Below are positions 32,622-42,400 of a stretch of 64,000 bases of DNA, piece after piece (position 1 is the stretch's first letter; each line of letters begins with the position of its first letter). Under the pieces are notes generated by a model. It was not told where the DNA came from. It ran no database searches and saw only the letters and a list, made by a program, of their open reading frames with translations. The stretch comes from Nocardia inohanensis NBRC 100128 (GTDB taxonomy: Bacteria; Actinomycetota; Actinomycetes; Mycobacteriales; Mycobacteriaceae). The stretch lies in contig NZ_BDBK01000008.1 in assembly GCF_001612945.1 (NCBI RefSeq), forward strand, positions 558,001-622,000, given 5' to 3'. Both the position numbers and the translations under genes were made by a program.

Positions 32622-32641
32622 GATGTCAACCCACTGACATC
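32622..32641. promoter_or_regulatory. Inverted repeat GATGTCA-N6-TGACATC (operator candidate)
   Basis: Perfect 7-bp arms separated by ACCCAC lie between the divergent starts of the resolvase-like gene (32542) and the XRE regulator (32694). Size and position fit the operator of a dimeric HTH protein, most simply autoregulation by the XRE protein. Confidence 0.55.
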
Positions 32642-32693
32642 CAGATGCCCTATCCGGGTCCATCCGGCGTTAACTGGTGAGATACTACAGAGC

Positions 32694-33926
32694 GTGTCCG
32701 CAGGTGACGATCGACCCGTCTGGGCTGTCCGAATGCGTGCCGAACGCGATGCTCGGGGGTGGTCTCAGGCCGACGCGGTACGCGCCATGAGAGGCAAGTC
32801 GACCCACAATCTGCCAACCGACAGCACACTTCTGCGCAACTGGCGCAGATGGGAGTCCGGGGAGTCCCGCCCCGACGATTTCTACGCCCCCATCATCGCC
32901 GCGGCCTTCGATACGGTGACGGCGGCGTTCTTCCCCAAGGCGCGGCCGAACCGCGACGACGAGCTGCTCTCGGCCACCGGAATGGACACCCTGGAGTTCA
33001 TCGGCCGGCTGCGCATGTCCGATGTCTCTTCCGCCACACTGGATGCCATTCGCATTACCGCCGACCGGTTGTGTTCCGAGTATCCCTGCTGCGACCCGCA
33101 CGAATTGCATGCCGAGGGCACGGCCTGGCTGCGGCGCATCACCTCACTACTGGACGGTCGTCTCACTCTGGCCCAGCATCGCGAGGTGCTGGTACTCGCG
33201 GGTTGGGTTGCCCTACTGGTCGGTTGCGTCGATTACGACCTGGGGTGGCGCACCGCCGCCGAGGCCACCCGCCGGGCCGCGCTGTCGCTGGGGCAGGAGG
33301 CCGAGCACACCGAAATCATCGGCTGGGGCGCGGAAATGGCCGCTTGGTTCGCACTCACCCAGGCCAATTACCGCGGTGCCATCGAGGCCGCCGAGGCCGC
33401 ACACGCGGCCACCGAACGACTCGGGGTGGGCGTGCAGCTGGCCGCGCAACGGGCCAAGGCGTGGGCTCGCCTGGGCGACCGCAAAGAGGTGGAAATCGCG
33501 CTGGGACAGGGTCGTTCGATCTTGGATCGGCTCGATCACCCCGCCAATCTGGAGAATCACTTCGTGGTCGACCCGCTCAAATTCGACTTCTACGCCATGG
33601 ACTGCTGCCGGGTAGCCGGTGACAATCGCCGGGCCGAAAGCTATGCCCGCCAGGTCATCTCGAACTCCACCCGGCCGGACGGGACCGTTCGCAAACCCAT
33701 GCGGGTCTCCGAGGCGCATCTGACGCTGGCGGTGGTGGCGGTGCGCGAACGCAATCTGGAGCTCGCCCTGGACGAGGGCACCCGGGCCTTCGCCGGCAAG
33801 CGGCGCTCACTGCCCTCGCTGATGTGGATCGCGGGCGAGGCGGCACGGGAGATGATCGAGCACTTCCCCGGGGATCCGCGCACCCGCTCCTACCTCGAGC
33901 AGTTGCGCGCCCTCACCGCGAGTTAG
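32694..33926 (+). CDS. XRE-family regulator with long helical C-terminal domain
   Basis: This protein of about 410 residues probably starts at GTG 32694 (VSAGDDRPVWAVRMRAER). The region is compatible with a leaderless transcript, since GATACT lies 10–15 nt upstream. Residues about 8–70 are a helix-turn-helix (RGWSQADAVRAMRGK, LLRNWRRWESGESRP). The remainder is Ala/Leu-rich TPR-like helices, as in actinobacterial XRE regulators with a sensor-like TPR domain. It is divergent from the resolvase-like gene. Its stop overlaps the convergent esterase stop by 4 nt. Confidence 0.82.
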   Translation: MSAGDDRPVWAVRMRAERDARGWSQADAVRAMRGKSTHNLPTDSTLLRNWRRWESGESRPDDFYAPIIAAAFDTVTAAFFPKARPNRDDELLSATGMDTLEFIGRLRMSDVSSATLDAIRITADRLCSEYPCCDPHELHAEGTAWLRRITSLLDGRLTLAQHREVLVLAGWVALLVGCVDYDLGWRTAAEATRRAALSLGQEAEHTEIIGWGAEMAAWFALTQANYRGAIEAAEAAHAATERLGVGVQLAAQRAKAWARLGDRKEVEIALGQGRSILDRLDHPANLENHFVVDPLKFDFYAMDCCRVAGDNRRAESYARQVISNSTRPDGTVRKPMRVSEAHLTLAVVAVRERNLELALDEGTRAFAGKRRSLPSLMWIAGEAAREMIEHFPGDPRTRSYLEQLRALTAS

Positions 33927-34936
33927 ACGGGCAGGCCCAGACCTTTGGCCAGGGTCGGCCAGGACGCGAAGAACTCGTCGCGGAAGTACCCCCAGGCGTG
34001 CATACCGACGGGATTCAGCTCGACCGTGGCGGGAATGCCCAGCGCGGCCAGGCGCTCGGCGAAACTCCGCGTGCAGTAGGCGGTTCCGGCCTCCGTCGGG
34101 CCGTCCACGGCGAAATGGTCTATCAGATCGGGCAATTCGGAGAATTCGCCGGTGGTGTCGTACGGGCCGGGCAGGCCGGTGCCGCTGGAGAGGAAGAGTT
34201 CCATACCGCGCAGTTGCTCGGCGTGCACGTAGGGATCGTTGGCGGCCCACGCGGGATCACCGACCGGTCCGTACATATTGTCGGCATTGCCGCCGTTGAC
34301 GCCGACGACCAACCGCACGAACGAATTCCCGACCGGATCGCTGATCTGCGAGCACCCGCTGTAGGCCGCCGCCGCGCGATACCGGCCGGGCGCGGCGATG
34401 GGCAGCGCGAAAACGGCGGTGGCGGAACCGGACACGCCCGCGAGCGCATTGACCCCATTGGTGCCGAGCGTGCTGTCGATCAGCGGCGGCAGTTCCCAGA
34501 GCAGGAAGGTCTGCCATTTGTTGACGCCCAGCACCGGGTCCGGCGCGCGCCAATCGGCGTAGTAGGCCGCCCTGCCGCCCACCGGCTGCACCAGGTTGAC
34601 ATCCTGCCCGGCCAGGAAGTCCAGCACCTCGGGGGCCCGGACCCGCCAGCTCTTGGTGGTCAGCCCGGCATCCGCGCCATTGAACAGGTACAGCGTGGGA
34701 CGCGGGCGCGAATCATCGGCGGGGCGTTGCACATCGACGCGGATCGACTTGTCCATGGCGGCCGAGTACACCGTCAGGGTCCAGTGCTTGTCGTCGGTCT
34801 TGTCGATCCCGGTGATCCGGGACCCGTCGGCGGCCACGACCGCCGCGCCGGGGGGTTCCGCGGGCGCCGCGACCGGCCACAGCACCGTCGCGATCGCGAA
34901 CCATCCGGCTGCCCAGGCTGTTCCGATCCGGCGCAT
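33923..34936 (-). CDS. Antigen 85-like esterase/mycolyltransferase
   Basis: This is a secreted alpha/beta hydrolase of about 337 residues. ATG 34936 has AGGGG 5 nt upstream, followed by a Sec signal (WAAGWFAIATVLWPVAAPA). Family markers are NKWQTFLLWELPPLI (compare W-E-T-F-L…ELP of Ag85), nucleophile elbow GVSGSATAVFAL with Ser in place, and C-terminal GMHAWGYFRDEF supplying His. The Ag85 family moves mycolic acids onto trehalose and arabinogalactan, consistent with a mycolate cell wall. The GxSxS elbow and moderate divergence mean esterase activity on another substrate is possible. Confidence 0.82.
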   Translation of the reverse strand: MRRIGTAWAAGWFAIATVLWPVAAPAEPPGAAVVAADGSRITGIDKTDDKHWTLTVYSAAMDKSIRVDVQRPADDSRPRPTLYLFNGADAGLTTKSWRVRAPEVLDFLAGQDVNLVQPVGGRAAYYADWRAPDPVLGVNKWQTFLLWELPPLIDSTLGTNGVNALAGVSGSATAVFALPIAAPGRYRAAAAYSGCSQISDPVGNSFVRLVVGVNGGNADNMYGPVGDPAWAANDPYVHAEQLRGMELFLSSGTGLPGPYDTTGEFSELPDLIDHFAVDGPTEAGTAYCTRSFAERLAALGIPATVELNPVGMHAWGYFRDEFFASWPTLAKGLGLPV

Positions 34937-34993
34937 GCTCACCCCTGCCCGTATTGTCGCCTGCTGATCTTATCGCCCATTAGGCTGCGACCC

Positions 34994-35752
34994 ATGGACT
35001 TCAGTCTGTGGACCTGCGCCTTTCGAGGGCATGAGACCTACGCCCCCACCGAACCCGAGCTCGCGGTCCGCTTGCACGTCGCGACTCCGGCCGGGGAATC
35101 GTGGCGTTGTCTGCGCTGCGGCGATTTCGTGCCGGGCGAGCCGCGCCGGAGCGGTCCCGCCGACGACGCGCCCGAGGTGCCGCGCGGGCGGCTGCTGCGC
35201 GACCGCATCATCATGCGGCTGCTGGCGGCCGAGCGGGTGGGGCGCGCGCTGGTGCTGATCCTGCTCGGGGTGGGCGTGCTGAAGCTGCGCAGTTCGCAGG
35301 ATTCGTGGAAGGCGGCCTGGGACAAGGAACTTCCGCTGGTGCGGCAGCTGGCCGACCAGGTCGGCTGGGATCCGGACCATTCCAAGATCGTGCATTGGAT
35401 CGACGAGGCGTTCAGCTTCTCCCCCACCACGCTGGCCTGGGTGGCGGCCGGCATCTTCGCCTACGCGGGCATTCAGATCCTCGAGGGCGTCGGGCTGTGG
35501 CTGATCAAGCGCTGGGGTGAGTACTTCGCGGTCATCGCGACCTCGATCTTCCTGCCGCTGGAGATCTACGAATTGACCGAGAAGGTCACCTTCCTGCGGG
35601 TGGCCGCCCTGCTGGTCAACCTGGCCGCCGTCACCTGGCTGCTGTGGTCCAAGAGCCTGTTCGGGTTGAACGGCGGCGCGAAGAGGTACTACGCCGAGCA
35701 TCACACCGAAAGCCTGCTCACCGTCGAGCGTTCGGCCCTCGCGACCCGATAG
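34994..35752 (+). CDS. DUF2127-type membrane protein
   Basis: This protein of 252 residues starts at ATG 34994; the long open frame upstream is antisense to the esterase gene. The N-terminus has WTCAFRGHETYAPTE and a WRCLRCGDFVPG zinc-knuckle pair. Four membrane helices follow: ALVLILLGVGVLKL, LAWVAAGIFAYAGIQILEGVGLWL, YFAVIATSIFLPLEIYEL and AALLVNLAAVTWLLW. These match the DUF2127 family. Function unknown. It is divergent from the esterase. Confidence 0.85.
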   Translation: MDFSLWTCAFRGHETYAPTEPELAVRLHVATPAGESWRCLRCGDFVPGEPRRSGPADDAPEVPRGRLLRDRIIMRLLAAERVGRALVLILLGVGVLKLRSSQDSWKAAWDKELPLVRQLADQVGWDPDHSKIVHWIDEAFSFSPTTLAWVAAGIFAYAGIQILEGVGLWLIKRWGEYFAVIATSIFLPLEIYELTEKVTFLRVAALLVNLAAVTWLLWSKSLFGLNGGAKRYYAEHHTESLLTVERSALATR

Positions 35753-35766
35753 GGCGGTACGGCAAA

Positions 35767-35802
35767 GGGACCCGGCGCGACCGGTGCTGCCGCGCGGGTC
35801 CC
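35767..35802. terminator. Hairpin between convergent DUF2127 and VOC genes
   Basis: GGGACCC…GGGTCCC arms, extended inward by GC pairs with one bulged G, sit 14 nt after each flanking stop codon (35752 and 35816). Confidence 0.65.
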
Positions 35803-35815
35803 GCTGACCGGGTGT

Positions 35816-36238
35816 TCAGCCCAGTGGCTGGGCGAAGCGCAGGTGGTTGCCCCACGGGTCGGCGAAACCACAGTCGCGCATGCCGTACGGCTGATCGACC
35901 AGCGGCTGCTCGACCGGCACGCCGGCCGCTTGCAGGCGCTCGAAGGTGGCGTCCACATCCTCGGTGCCGAAGATCAGGGTGCCCATGGCGCCGCTCTCCA
36001 GACGCGCGCGATTGGCCTGCTGGGCGGCCTCGTTCGGGTTCATCGCCGGAATCTCGAGCATGAACTCGATGCCGGGCTGCGCGGCCGGGCCGACGGTGAT
36101 CCAGCGGGCGTCACCGAAGAACGGCATGTCCTGGCGCACCTCGAGACCGATCACATCCCGGTAGAACTCCAGCGCCTGCTGCTGGTCACCGACGAGCACG
36201 GCGACGTGGCTGAGTACGAGATCTTTTCCGATGGTCAT
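35816..36238 (-). CDS. VOC-family (glyoxalase-like) metalloprotein
   Basis: This protein of 140 residues has two beta-alpha-beta-beta-beta halves: HVAVLVGDQQQALEFYRDVIG at the start, a central GTLIFGTEDVDATFERLQAAG, and FADPWGNHLRFAQP at the end. The metal ligands expected from this fold are His near residue 11 and Glu/His in the last strands. Substrates range from methylglyoxal adducts to antibiotics and cannot be predicted. GAAGGAC precedes ATG 36238. Divergent from the Jet-like operon. Confidence 0.9.
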   Translation of the reverse strand: MTIGKDLVLSHVAVLVGDQQQALEFYRDVIGLEVRQDMPFFGDARWITVGPAAQPGIEFMLEIPAMNPNEAAQQANRARLESGAMGTLIFGTEDVDATFERLQAAGVPVEQPLVDQPYGMRDCGFADPWGNHLRFAQPLG

Positions 36239-36425
36239 GGCTGTCCTTCTTCCTTGCGGTCTTGCGTAACCGGGGGTCGTGGATGCAGACGAAGCCGCAT
36301 CGACAAATTAATCGGTCCGGAGCGCTCGGTCGGGCCACTCGAACGAACGAGGCGAATCGGGCACTGGGCGCGCCGACACCCACGGCAATTCGGGACCGGT
36401 CGGTGCGCGGTATTAACCTTCTCCG

Positions 36426-38039
36426 GTGACCGAGTCCGCTGACGGATTGCTGCCCGACCCGAGAGGGGTCGATGCCGTGGAGTTCGCGCATGCCGACCGG
36501 CTCCGGTTGTTCTCCTTCGCGACAGCCGAGAAGCGGGGGGACTACCTGTGGGTTTTGCGTGCTTTCGATACGGCGCGGGCGGCGTACGTGGTGTTGCTGC
36601 ACGCCTCCGATGTGGTCGAGACGCTCAATCGTTGCCCGGGAGCGCCGGGGTTCACCGCGACCGAGGTGGGGCCGCTGCTCGAGCAGTTGCATCAGTGGGG
36701 CGTGCTGGAGCGCAGTTACGACGGGACGCGGGCGGCGACGCTGGCCGAGTACCGGAACCGGCATTTCGTGTACCAGTTCTCGCAGGCCGGATATCAGGCA
36801 TACCGGGCGGTATCGGATGTGCTGGAGGCGCGGCTCGACGAGGCTTCGCTCTCGCGCCTGGTGTTGCCGGAACTGCTGAGCGATCTGCACACCCTGGCCG
36901 AGGCCAACAAGACCGGTGACGCGCCGCGGGTGTACCGGGTGCTCAACCGCCTGGACCGGGCGCTGACCGATCTCGCCGAACGAGCCGCGCACTTCTATCT
37001 GACGCTGGGCGATCTGGTGCGGACCACCGAGGCGACACCGGAAGCGTTCCTCGCGCACAAGGACGCGCTGCTGGCGCACATGCGGGAATTCTCGATGGAT
37101 CTGGCGCGCTTCGCACCGCGCCTGGCCACCGCGATCCTGGAGGCCGAGGCGACCGGGGTGGACGAGCTGATCGAGCGCGCCGCCCGGATCGACGAACGCG
37201 TGCTGCTGAATTACGAAGAGCGCGAAGCGGATTGGCGGGCGCGCTGGCACGGGCTGCGGGGCTGGTTCCTGCCCGACGGCGAGGGCGGGGTCACCGAATG
37301 CGAGCGCCTGCGCGAGGCGACCATGAGCGCCATCGCGGCGGTGCTGTCACTGCTGCGCCGGGTCACCGAAACCCGCAAAGGCGGCGTGAGCCGGGAATCG
37401 GCGCTGCGCCATCTCGCCGGCTGGTTCACCGCCGCCCCCTCCGCCGAAGCCGCGCACGCCCTGTTCGACGTGGTCTTCGGGCTCGGTAAACCCCGCCACC
37501 TGGCCATGCACCACCCCGACGCGGACGTGATTCCGGCCATCCGATCCTGGTGGGACGCACCGCCTTTGGAGATCGCCCGCACCCTCGCCGAAACCGGCCG
37601 CCCGCCCACTCCCGGCGCACCCGCCCGCCTGCAACGCAATGACGCGAGCATCCGCCGCCTGCGCGAAGCCCAGCTCGATGCCCAGCGCGCCCGCGCCGCC
37701 GCCGCGCGCTCCCTGGCCGCCGCCGACGTCTACGAACGCGAACTCGACGAGGGCGAAACCGAGGTGCTGCTCAAACTCCTGGACGCCGCCTCCACCGCCT
37801 GGGTACCGGTCAGTGGCAAGGTCGGCACCACCGGCTCCGACAACGGCGTCACCCTGACCGTCTCCCCTCACGAAGGCTCGACCGCCATTCGCACCACCCG
37901 CGGCCTGCTGCATCTCAACGGCCGCAGGGTCGAGGTTCGCGAAACCGCCGCCCTGCGTAAAAGCAAGGCCGCCAACGCAGCCGGCAGCCACCGCAAATCG
38001 GCCGGGGCCGGGGATCTCGATGGAAAGGACGTGGGCTGA
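36426..38039 (+). CDS. jetA: JetA-like protein (DUF2397/TIGR02677), Wadjet type III component
   Basis: This protein of 537 residues starts at GTG 36426. There is little ribosome signal, and TATTAA lies 10–15 nt upstream, so a leaderless transcript is plausible. It has the TIGR02677 pattern: an N-terminal winged-helix region (FSFATAEKRGDYLWVLRAF), HFVYQFSQAGYQAYRAV, and a helical middle with ARIDERVLLNYEEREADWRARW. In Wadjet this kleisin/MukF-like subunit bridges the SMC heads. It overlaps jetB by one base (TGATG). Codons are G-ending in the first half and C-ending in the last third. Confidence 0.85.
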   Translation: MTESADGLLPDPRGVDAVEFAHADRLRLFSFATAEKRGDYLWVLRAFDTARAAYVVLLHASDVVETLNRCPGAPGFTATEVGPLLEQLHQWGVLERSYDGTRAATLAEYRNRHFVYQFSQAGYQAYRAVSDVLEARLDEASLSRLVLPELLSDLHTLAEANKTGDAPRVYRVLNRLDRALTDLAERAAHFYLTLGDLVRTTEATPEAFLAHKDALLAHMREFSMDLARFAPRLATAILEAEATGVDELIERAARIDERVLLNYEEREADWRARWHGLRGWFLPDGEGGVTECERLREATMSAIAAVLSLLRRVTETRKGGVSRESALRHLAGWFTAAPSAEAAHALFDVVFGLGKPRHLAMHHPDADVIPAIRSWWDAPPLEIARTLAETGRPPTPGAPARLQRNDASIRRLREAQLDAQRARAAAARSLAAADVYERELDEGETEVLLKLLDAASTAWVPVSGKVGTTGSDNGVTLTVSPHEGSTAIRTTRGLLHLNGRRVEVRETAALRKSKAANAAGSHRKSAGAGDLDGKDVG

Positions 38040-39451
38040 TGCACGCGCGGTCCATCGATTCGCTGGCTCTCGACAGTTATCAGCGGGCGGCGCGGGTGGT
38101 GCTGGCCAATCACCTGATCACGCGGAGTTACCCGGATCGGATTGCGTTGCCGTTGATCCGGCGGTGGGCGACGGAGTTGCGGGAGGATCTCGCCGAGCTG
38201 TTCGGGTATCGGCTGGAGGTCACCGAGACGACCGCGCGGTTGTTCCCGGTCCACGATCAACTGGAGTCGGCGCGGCCCGCGCGCACGCCCGCCGAGCGGG
38301 TGTTCGATCGGCGGCGGTACGCGTATCTGGCGCTGGCGCTGGCGGCTTTGGGGCGGGCGGGTGATCAGATCACCTTGTCCGAGTTGGCCGATCAGGTGGC
38401 GGCGTACACCGAGCGGGTGGAGGGGCTGGAGCTGGCGCCGGACCGGGCCGCGGATCGTGATGCTTTCGTGGACGCGGTGGGGTGGCTGTCGGCGCGTGGC
38501 GCGGTGGCCCTCGCCGATGGTGACGCGGGCGGCTGGGCCAGCGATCCCGAGGCCGGGGAGGCGCTCTACGACATCGACCGGGCCGTGGTGTTCGCGTTGT
38601 TCCGGCCGCCGCGGGCGGTGCAGCACCTCAACAGCGTGACCGGGCTGCTCGGTGAGGAGGCCGGGGGCGGCGATACCCGTGCTCCCGCACAGGCTCTCGC
38701 GGCGCGCAAGGTGCGGCGGGCGCTGGTGGAGCAGCCGGTCGTCTACGCCGACGAACTCGATCAGCCGGGCCGGGAGCTGCTGGCGCAGGAGAAGCTGGTG
38801 CGGGAAGTGGAGCTGGTCACCGGGTTGAAGGCCGAGCGGCGGGCCGAGGGGGTGGCCTTGATCGACAGTTCCGGGCGGCTCTCGGATGTGCGGTTCCCGA
38901 GCACCGGCACGCTCGCGCAGGTCGCGCTGCTGCTGGCGGGTGAAATCGCCGACCTGGTATTGGATCTCGACAATCCGGTGCCGCGCAGGCCCCGGCCGGA
39001 GCGGCCGTTCACCGATCTGGCCGGGCAGCTCGACAGCGCCATCCCGTTCACCACGGTGTTCGCGCCGCTCGCCGATCTGCTGGAGATGTATGTGCCGGAA
39101 GAGGATTCGGAGATCGAGGTGGAGGAGCCGGAGATCCCGGAGTACCCGTTCATCGAATCCTCGTGGATTCGCGACACCGTGCAGATGCTCACCGGCCGCT
39201 ACGGCAACACCTTCGCCGCGCAATGGCAGGCCGACGTCCCCGGCTTGACCGCCGAAGCGGTCGGGCTGCTGGAGCGCCTGCGGCTGGTGGAACTCATCGA
39301 CGGCGGGCTGCTCATCCTGCCCGCGCTGGCTCGGTATCGCGGCGCCATCGTCACCATCCGCACTCGCGCGGAGACCGAATTGTTCATCTCGCCGGCGCAG
39401 GTCGGCACCGAGGACGACACGGCCTCGATCGAGAAGGGATCCCGGAACTGA
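38039..39451 (+). CDS. jetB: JetB-like protein (DUF2398/TIGR02678), Wadjet type III component
   Basis: This protein of 470 residues starts at ATG 38039 in a TGATG overlap with jetA. Family pattern: ANHLITRSYPDRIALPLIRRW at the N-terminus, RRRYAYLALALAALGRAGDQITLSELADQV, then PFIESSWIRDTVQMLTGRYG near the end. In Wadjet systems this is the MukE/KITE-like partner of JetA on the SMC complex. The middle includes an acidic loop (EEDSEIEVEEPEIPE). It overlaps the SMC gene by one base, so the three proteins are translationally coupled. Confidence 0.83.
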   Translation: MHARSIDSLALDSYQRAARVVLANHLITRSYPDRIALPLIRRWATELREDLAELFGYRLEVTETTARLFPVHDQLESARPARTPAERVFDRRRYAYLALALAALGRAGDQITLSELADQVAAYTERVEGLELAPDRAADRDAFVDAVGWLSARGAVALADGDAGGWASDPEAGEALYDIDRAVVFALFRPPRAVQHLNSVTGLLGEEAGGGDTRAPAQALAARKVRRALVEQPVVYADELDQPGRELLAQEKLVREVELVTGLKAERRAEGVALIDSSGRLSDVRFPSTGTLAQVALLLAGEIADLVLDLDNPVPRRPRPERPFTDLAGQLDSAIPFTTVFAPLADLLEMYVPEEDSEIEVEEPEIPEYPFIESSWIRDTVQMLTGRYGNTFAAQWQADVPGLTAEAVGLLERLRLVELIDGGLLILPALARYRGAIVTIRTRAETELFISPAQVGTEDDTASIEKGSRN

Positions 39452-42400
39452 TGTCCGACCTCATTCACGGTGGCGTCCGCTTCGTCCCCACTCGCGCGGG
39501 CATCGTCAACCTGTGGGACTACCGCGACCAGGAGTTCTGCTTCGCCGACGGCCGCCTGGTGCTGCGCGGGCCGAACGGGTCCGGCAAGACCAAGGCCCTG
39601 GAGGTGTTGTTCCCCTTCGTCTTCGACGGGCGCATCGAGCCCCGGCGGCTCAACCCGTTCGCGGGTGAAGAGCGCACCATGAAGTCGAACCTGTTGTACC
39701 GCAAGCAGGAATCGGCCTACTCGTATGTGTGGATGGAGTTCGCGCGCGGCAGCTGGGCCGAGCCCGAGACCGTCACCATCGGCATCGGTATGCGCGCCAC
39801 CCGCTCGCAGGACAAGGTCACCCGCTGGTATTTCGTCGCCGATGGCCGGGTGGGCGTGGACTTCTCGCTGCTGGGCCCCGACGATCGCCCGCTGACCCGC
39901 AAGCAACTGGCCGAACAGATCGGTTCCGACGCCATCGTCGACCGCCCCGTCGAGTACCGCGCCGCCATCGACGCCCGCATGTTCGGTCTCGGACAGCAAC
40001 GCTACGACCAGCTCATCAACCTCATTCTGACGTTGCGCCGCCCGCAGCTGGCCAAGAACCTCGACCCGCGCGGCCTGTCCCAGGCCCTCACCGACGGCCT
40101 GCGCCCCCTGGACGAGCAACTCATCCTCGATGCCGCCCGTTCCTTCAGCGATATGGAGGAGGTCGGCCGCACCCTCGAGGGCTTGGTCCAAGCCGACTCC
40201 GCGACCCGTGCCTTCGTCGGCGTCTACCGCAAATACCTGGCCGTCCAAGCCAAAACGGATATCGATCAGGTCCGCACCCGCCTGGACGCGGTCACCCACG
40301 CCGGCACCGCCCTGCACGCCGCGGCCGCGCTGCGCCAGCGCCGCGACACCGACCGCGCCGCCGCCGAGACCCGCGCCGAGGACGCCGATCGCGCCTACGA
40401 ACAAGCCCTCTCCGACCGCGAAACCCTCCAGCGCTCCAGCGCTTACGAAGGCAAACAGCAACTCGACGACCTCGCCGACGCCGTCCGCCGCCTGGAAACC
40501 TCCTCCGCCGTCCACCGCGACAAGGCTTTGAAAGCGGGCCAAACCGTCGACCAGCGCGCCGAGGAGAACGAACGCTCCCGCGCCGCCGTAGCCAACGCCG
40601 CCTCCGCCCTGGCCCGCGGCGAGGACGAACTCCGCTGCGCCGCAGAAGAAGCCGGCATCAACTGGACCGCCCTCCCCGAACAGGCTCGCGCCGACCACCT
40701 CACCACCACCGTCCGCTCGCACGCCGAGGAACGCGACGCCGACGTCCGCGCCGTCCGCCGCGCCCTCACCCTCGTCGACCAGGCCGCCAACGAACGTACC
40801 CGCGCCGAACGCGCCGTCCAGCGCGCCGCCGAACTCAAGGACGCCGCCGCCGCCGAACTCGCCGAAGCCGAAGCCTCGGTAGCCCTGGCTCGCTCCAACA
40901 CCGCCGTCGCCCTCCGCGACTGGTGGGACACCCACCGAGACGTCTACTCCCCCATCCGCACCGGCCTCTTCGAAGCCCTCAGCGACGCCGTCGCCCGCAC
41001 AGGCACCGAAGCGGCCGAGCTGCCCGCGACGCCTGCCGAGGTGCTCGCCGAGCGAACCGAGCCGCTCACCGAAGAGGTCCGTACCCGGCGGCAGGAGGCG
41101 CGCCTGCGTGCCGCGCAGGCCGCGGAGCGGGCTGCCGAATTACGGGCCGAACGTGACCGGGTCGCGGCCGAACGTGATGACGCACCACCGGCTTTCGCGG
41201 GGCGGACCGATGCGCGGAGCGAGCGGGCGGGCGCGCCGTTGTGGCGGCTGGTGCGCTTCGCCGATCATGTCGGGGCCGGCGAGGCGGCCGGGATCGAAGC
41301 AGCCATGCAGGCGGCGAACCTGCTCGACGCGTGGGTGTGCGCGCACGACGAGTTGCCCGCGCATGCTTCCGAGCAGTTCCTCGTGCCGCTCCCGGCGGCC
41401 GAACGACCGACCGGCCCAACGCTCTCGGACGTACTGGTAGTCGAGGACGACACCGACACACTGACCGTGCCGCGCGAGGTCGTGGCCGGTGTGCTCGCCT
41501 CGGTCGCCCTGCATCGTGTCACCGGAACGAAATCCGGGAAAGCGACGGCGGCGCCCGGCGCTGCCCCGGTCTCCGGCACGTGCGCGGTATCCGGGGCCGA
41601 GGCACAGCCGGTGAGTGCGGGTGGCGCGGCGGTGGTTTCGGCGGACGGGCGGTATCGGTTCGGAGTGCTGGTGGGGCGGCATCACAAGGCGGATGCCGAA
41701 TTCATCGGGACGACGGCGCGGGCGCGGCGGCGCGAGTTGCGGCTCGTCGAGCTGGCGGCGGCTATCTCGGCTGCCGAGCAGGATGCGCTGGACGCGACCG
41801 CTGAGGAGCGGGCCGCTACCGAGGAGCTCGGGCGGATTTCGGCTGCGGCCAAGGCGCTTCCGCGCACTACCGCTATTACCGCGGCTTTGCGGATGGTGTC
41901 CGAGGCGGCGGGTGTGCTGCGGACGCGGGCCGAGGGGACGGGGCAGGCGGAGCGGGAGCTGGATCAGGCTGTTGCCGAGTACACGGCCGCGGATAAGAAG
42001 GTCCGGGGGATCGCGGCCGATCACAAGGTGCCTCGGGATCCGGCCGAGCTCGATGCTCTGGCCGCCGCGGTACGGCATTTCGAGAATGCCGGGACCGCGC
42101 TGCTGCGGTTGCGGGGGGATCATCAGCGCGAGCACGAGCGGGCTCGGGAGGCCGGGGACCGTCTGGACGAGGCGAAGGATCTGGCCGAGGCGTTCGCGGA
42201 GGAGGCCGAGGCGGCGCGGTCGGGTTATGAAGAGCAACAGCGGAAGCTGGAGACGCTGCGGGAGGCGCTCGGGGCGGGAGCGGCCGATATCGATCGGGAG
42301 CTCGAGCTCGCCCGCGAGAAGATCGACGCGGCGCGGGCCGAGCAGAAGGCGGCCCGTAAGGCGGCGCACGAAGCCATCGAGGCGGTGGGTGCCGCCGAGG

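Noticed and set aside
33824..34993. A longer N-terminus for the DUF2127 protein
   Set aside because: The upstream part of the frame is antisense to the esterase gene. The family normally begins near MDFSLWTCAFRGHE.
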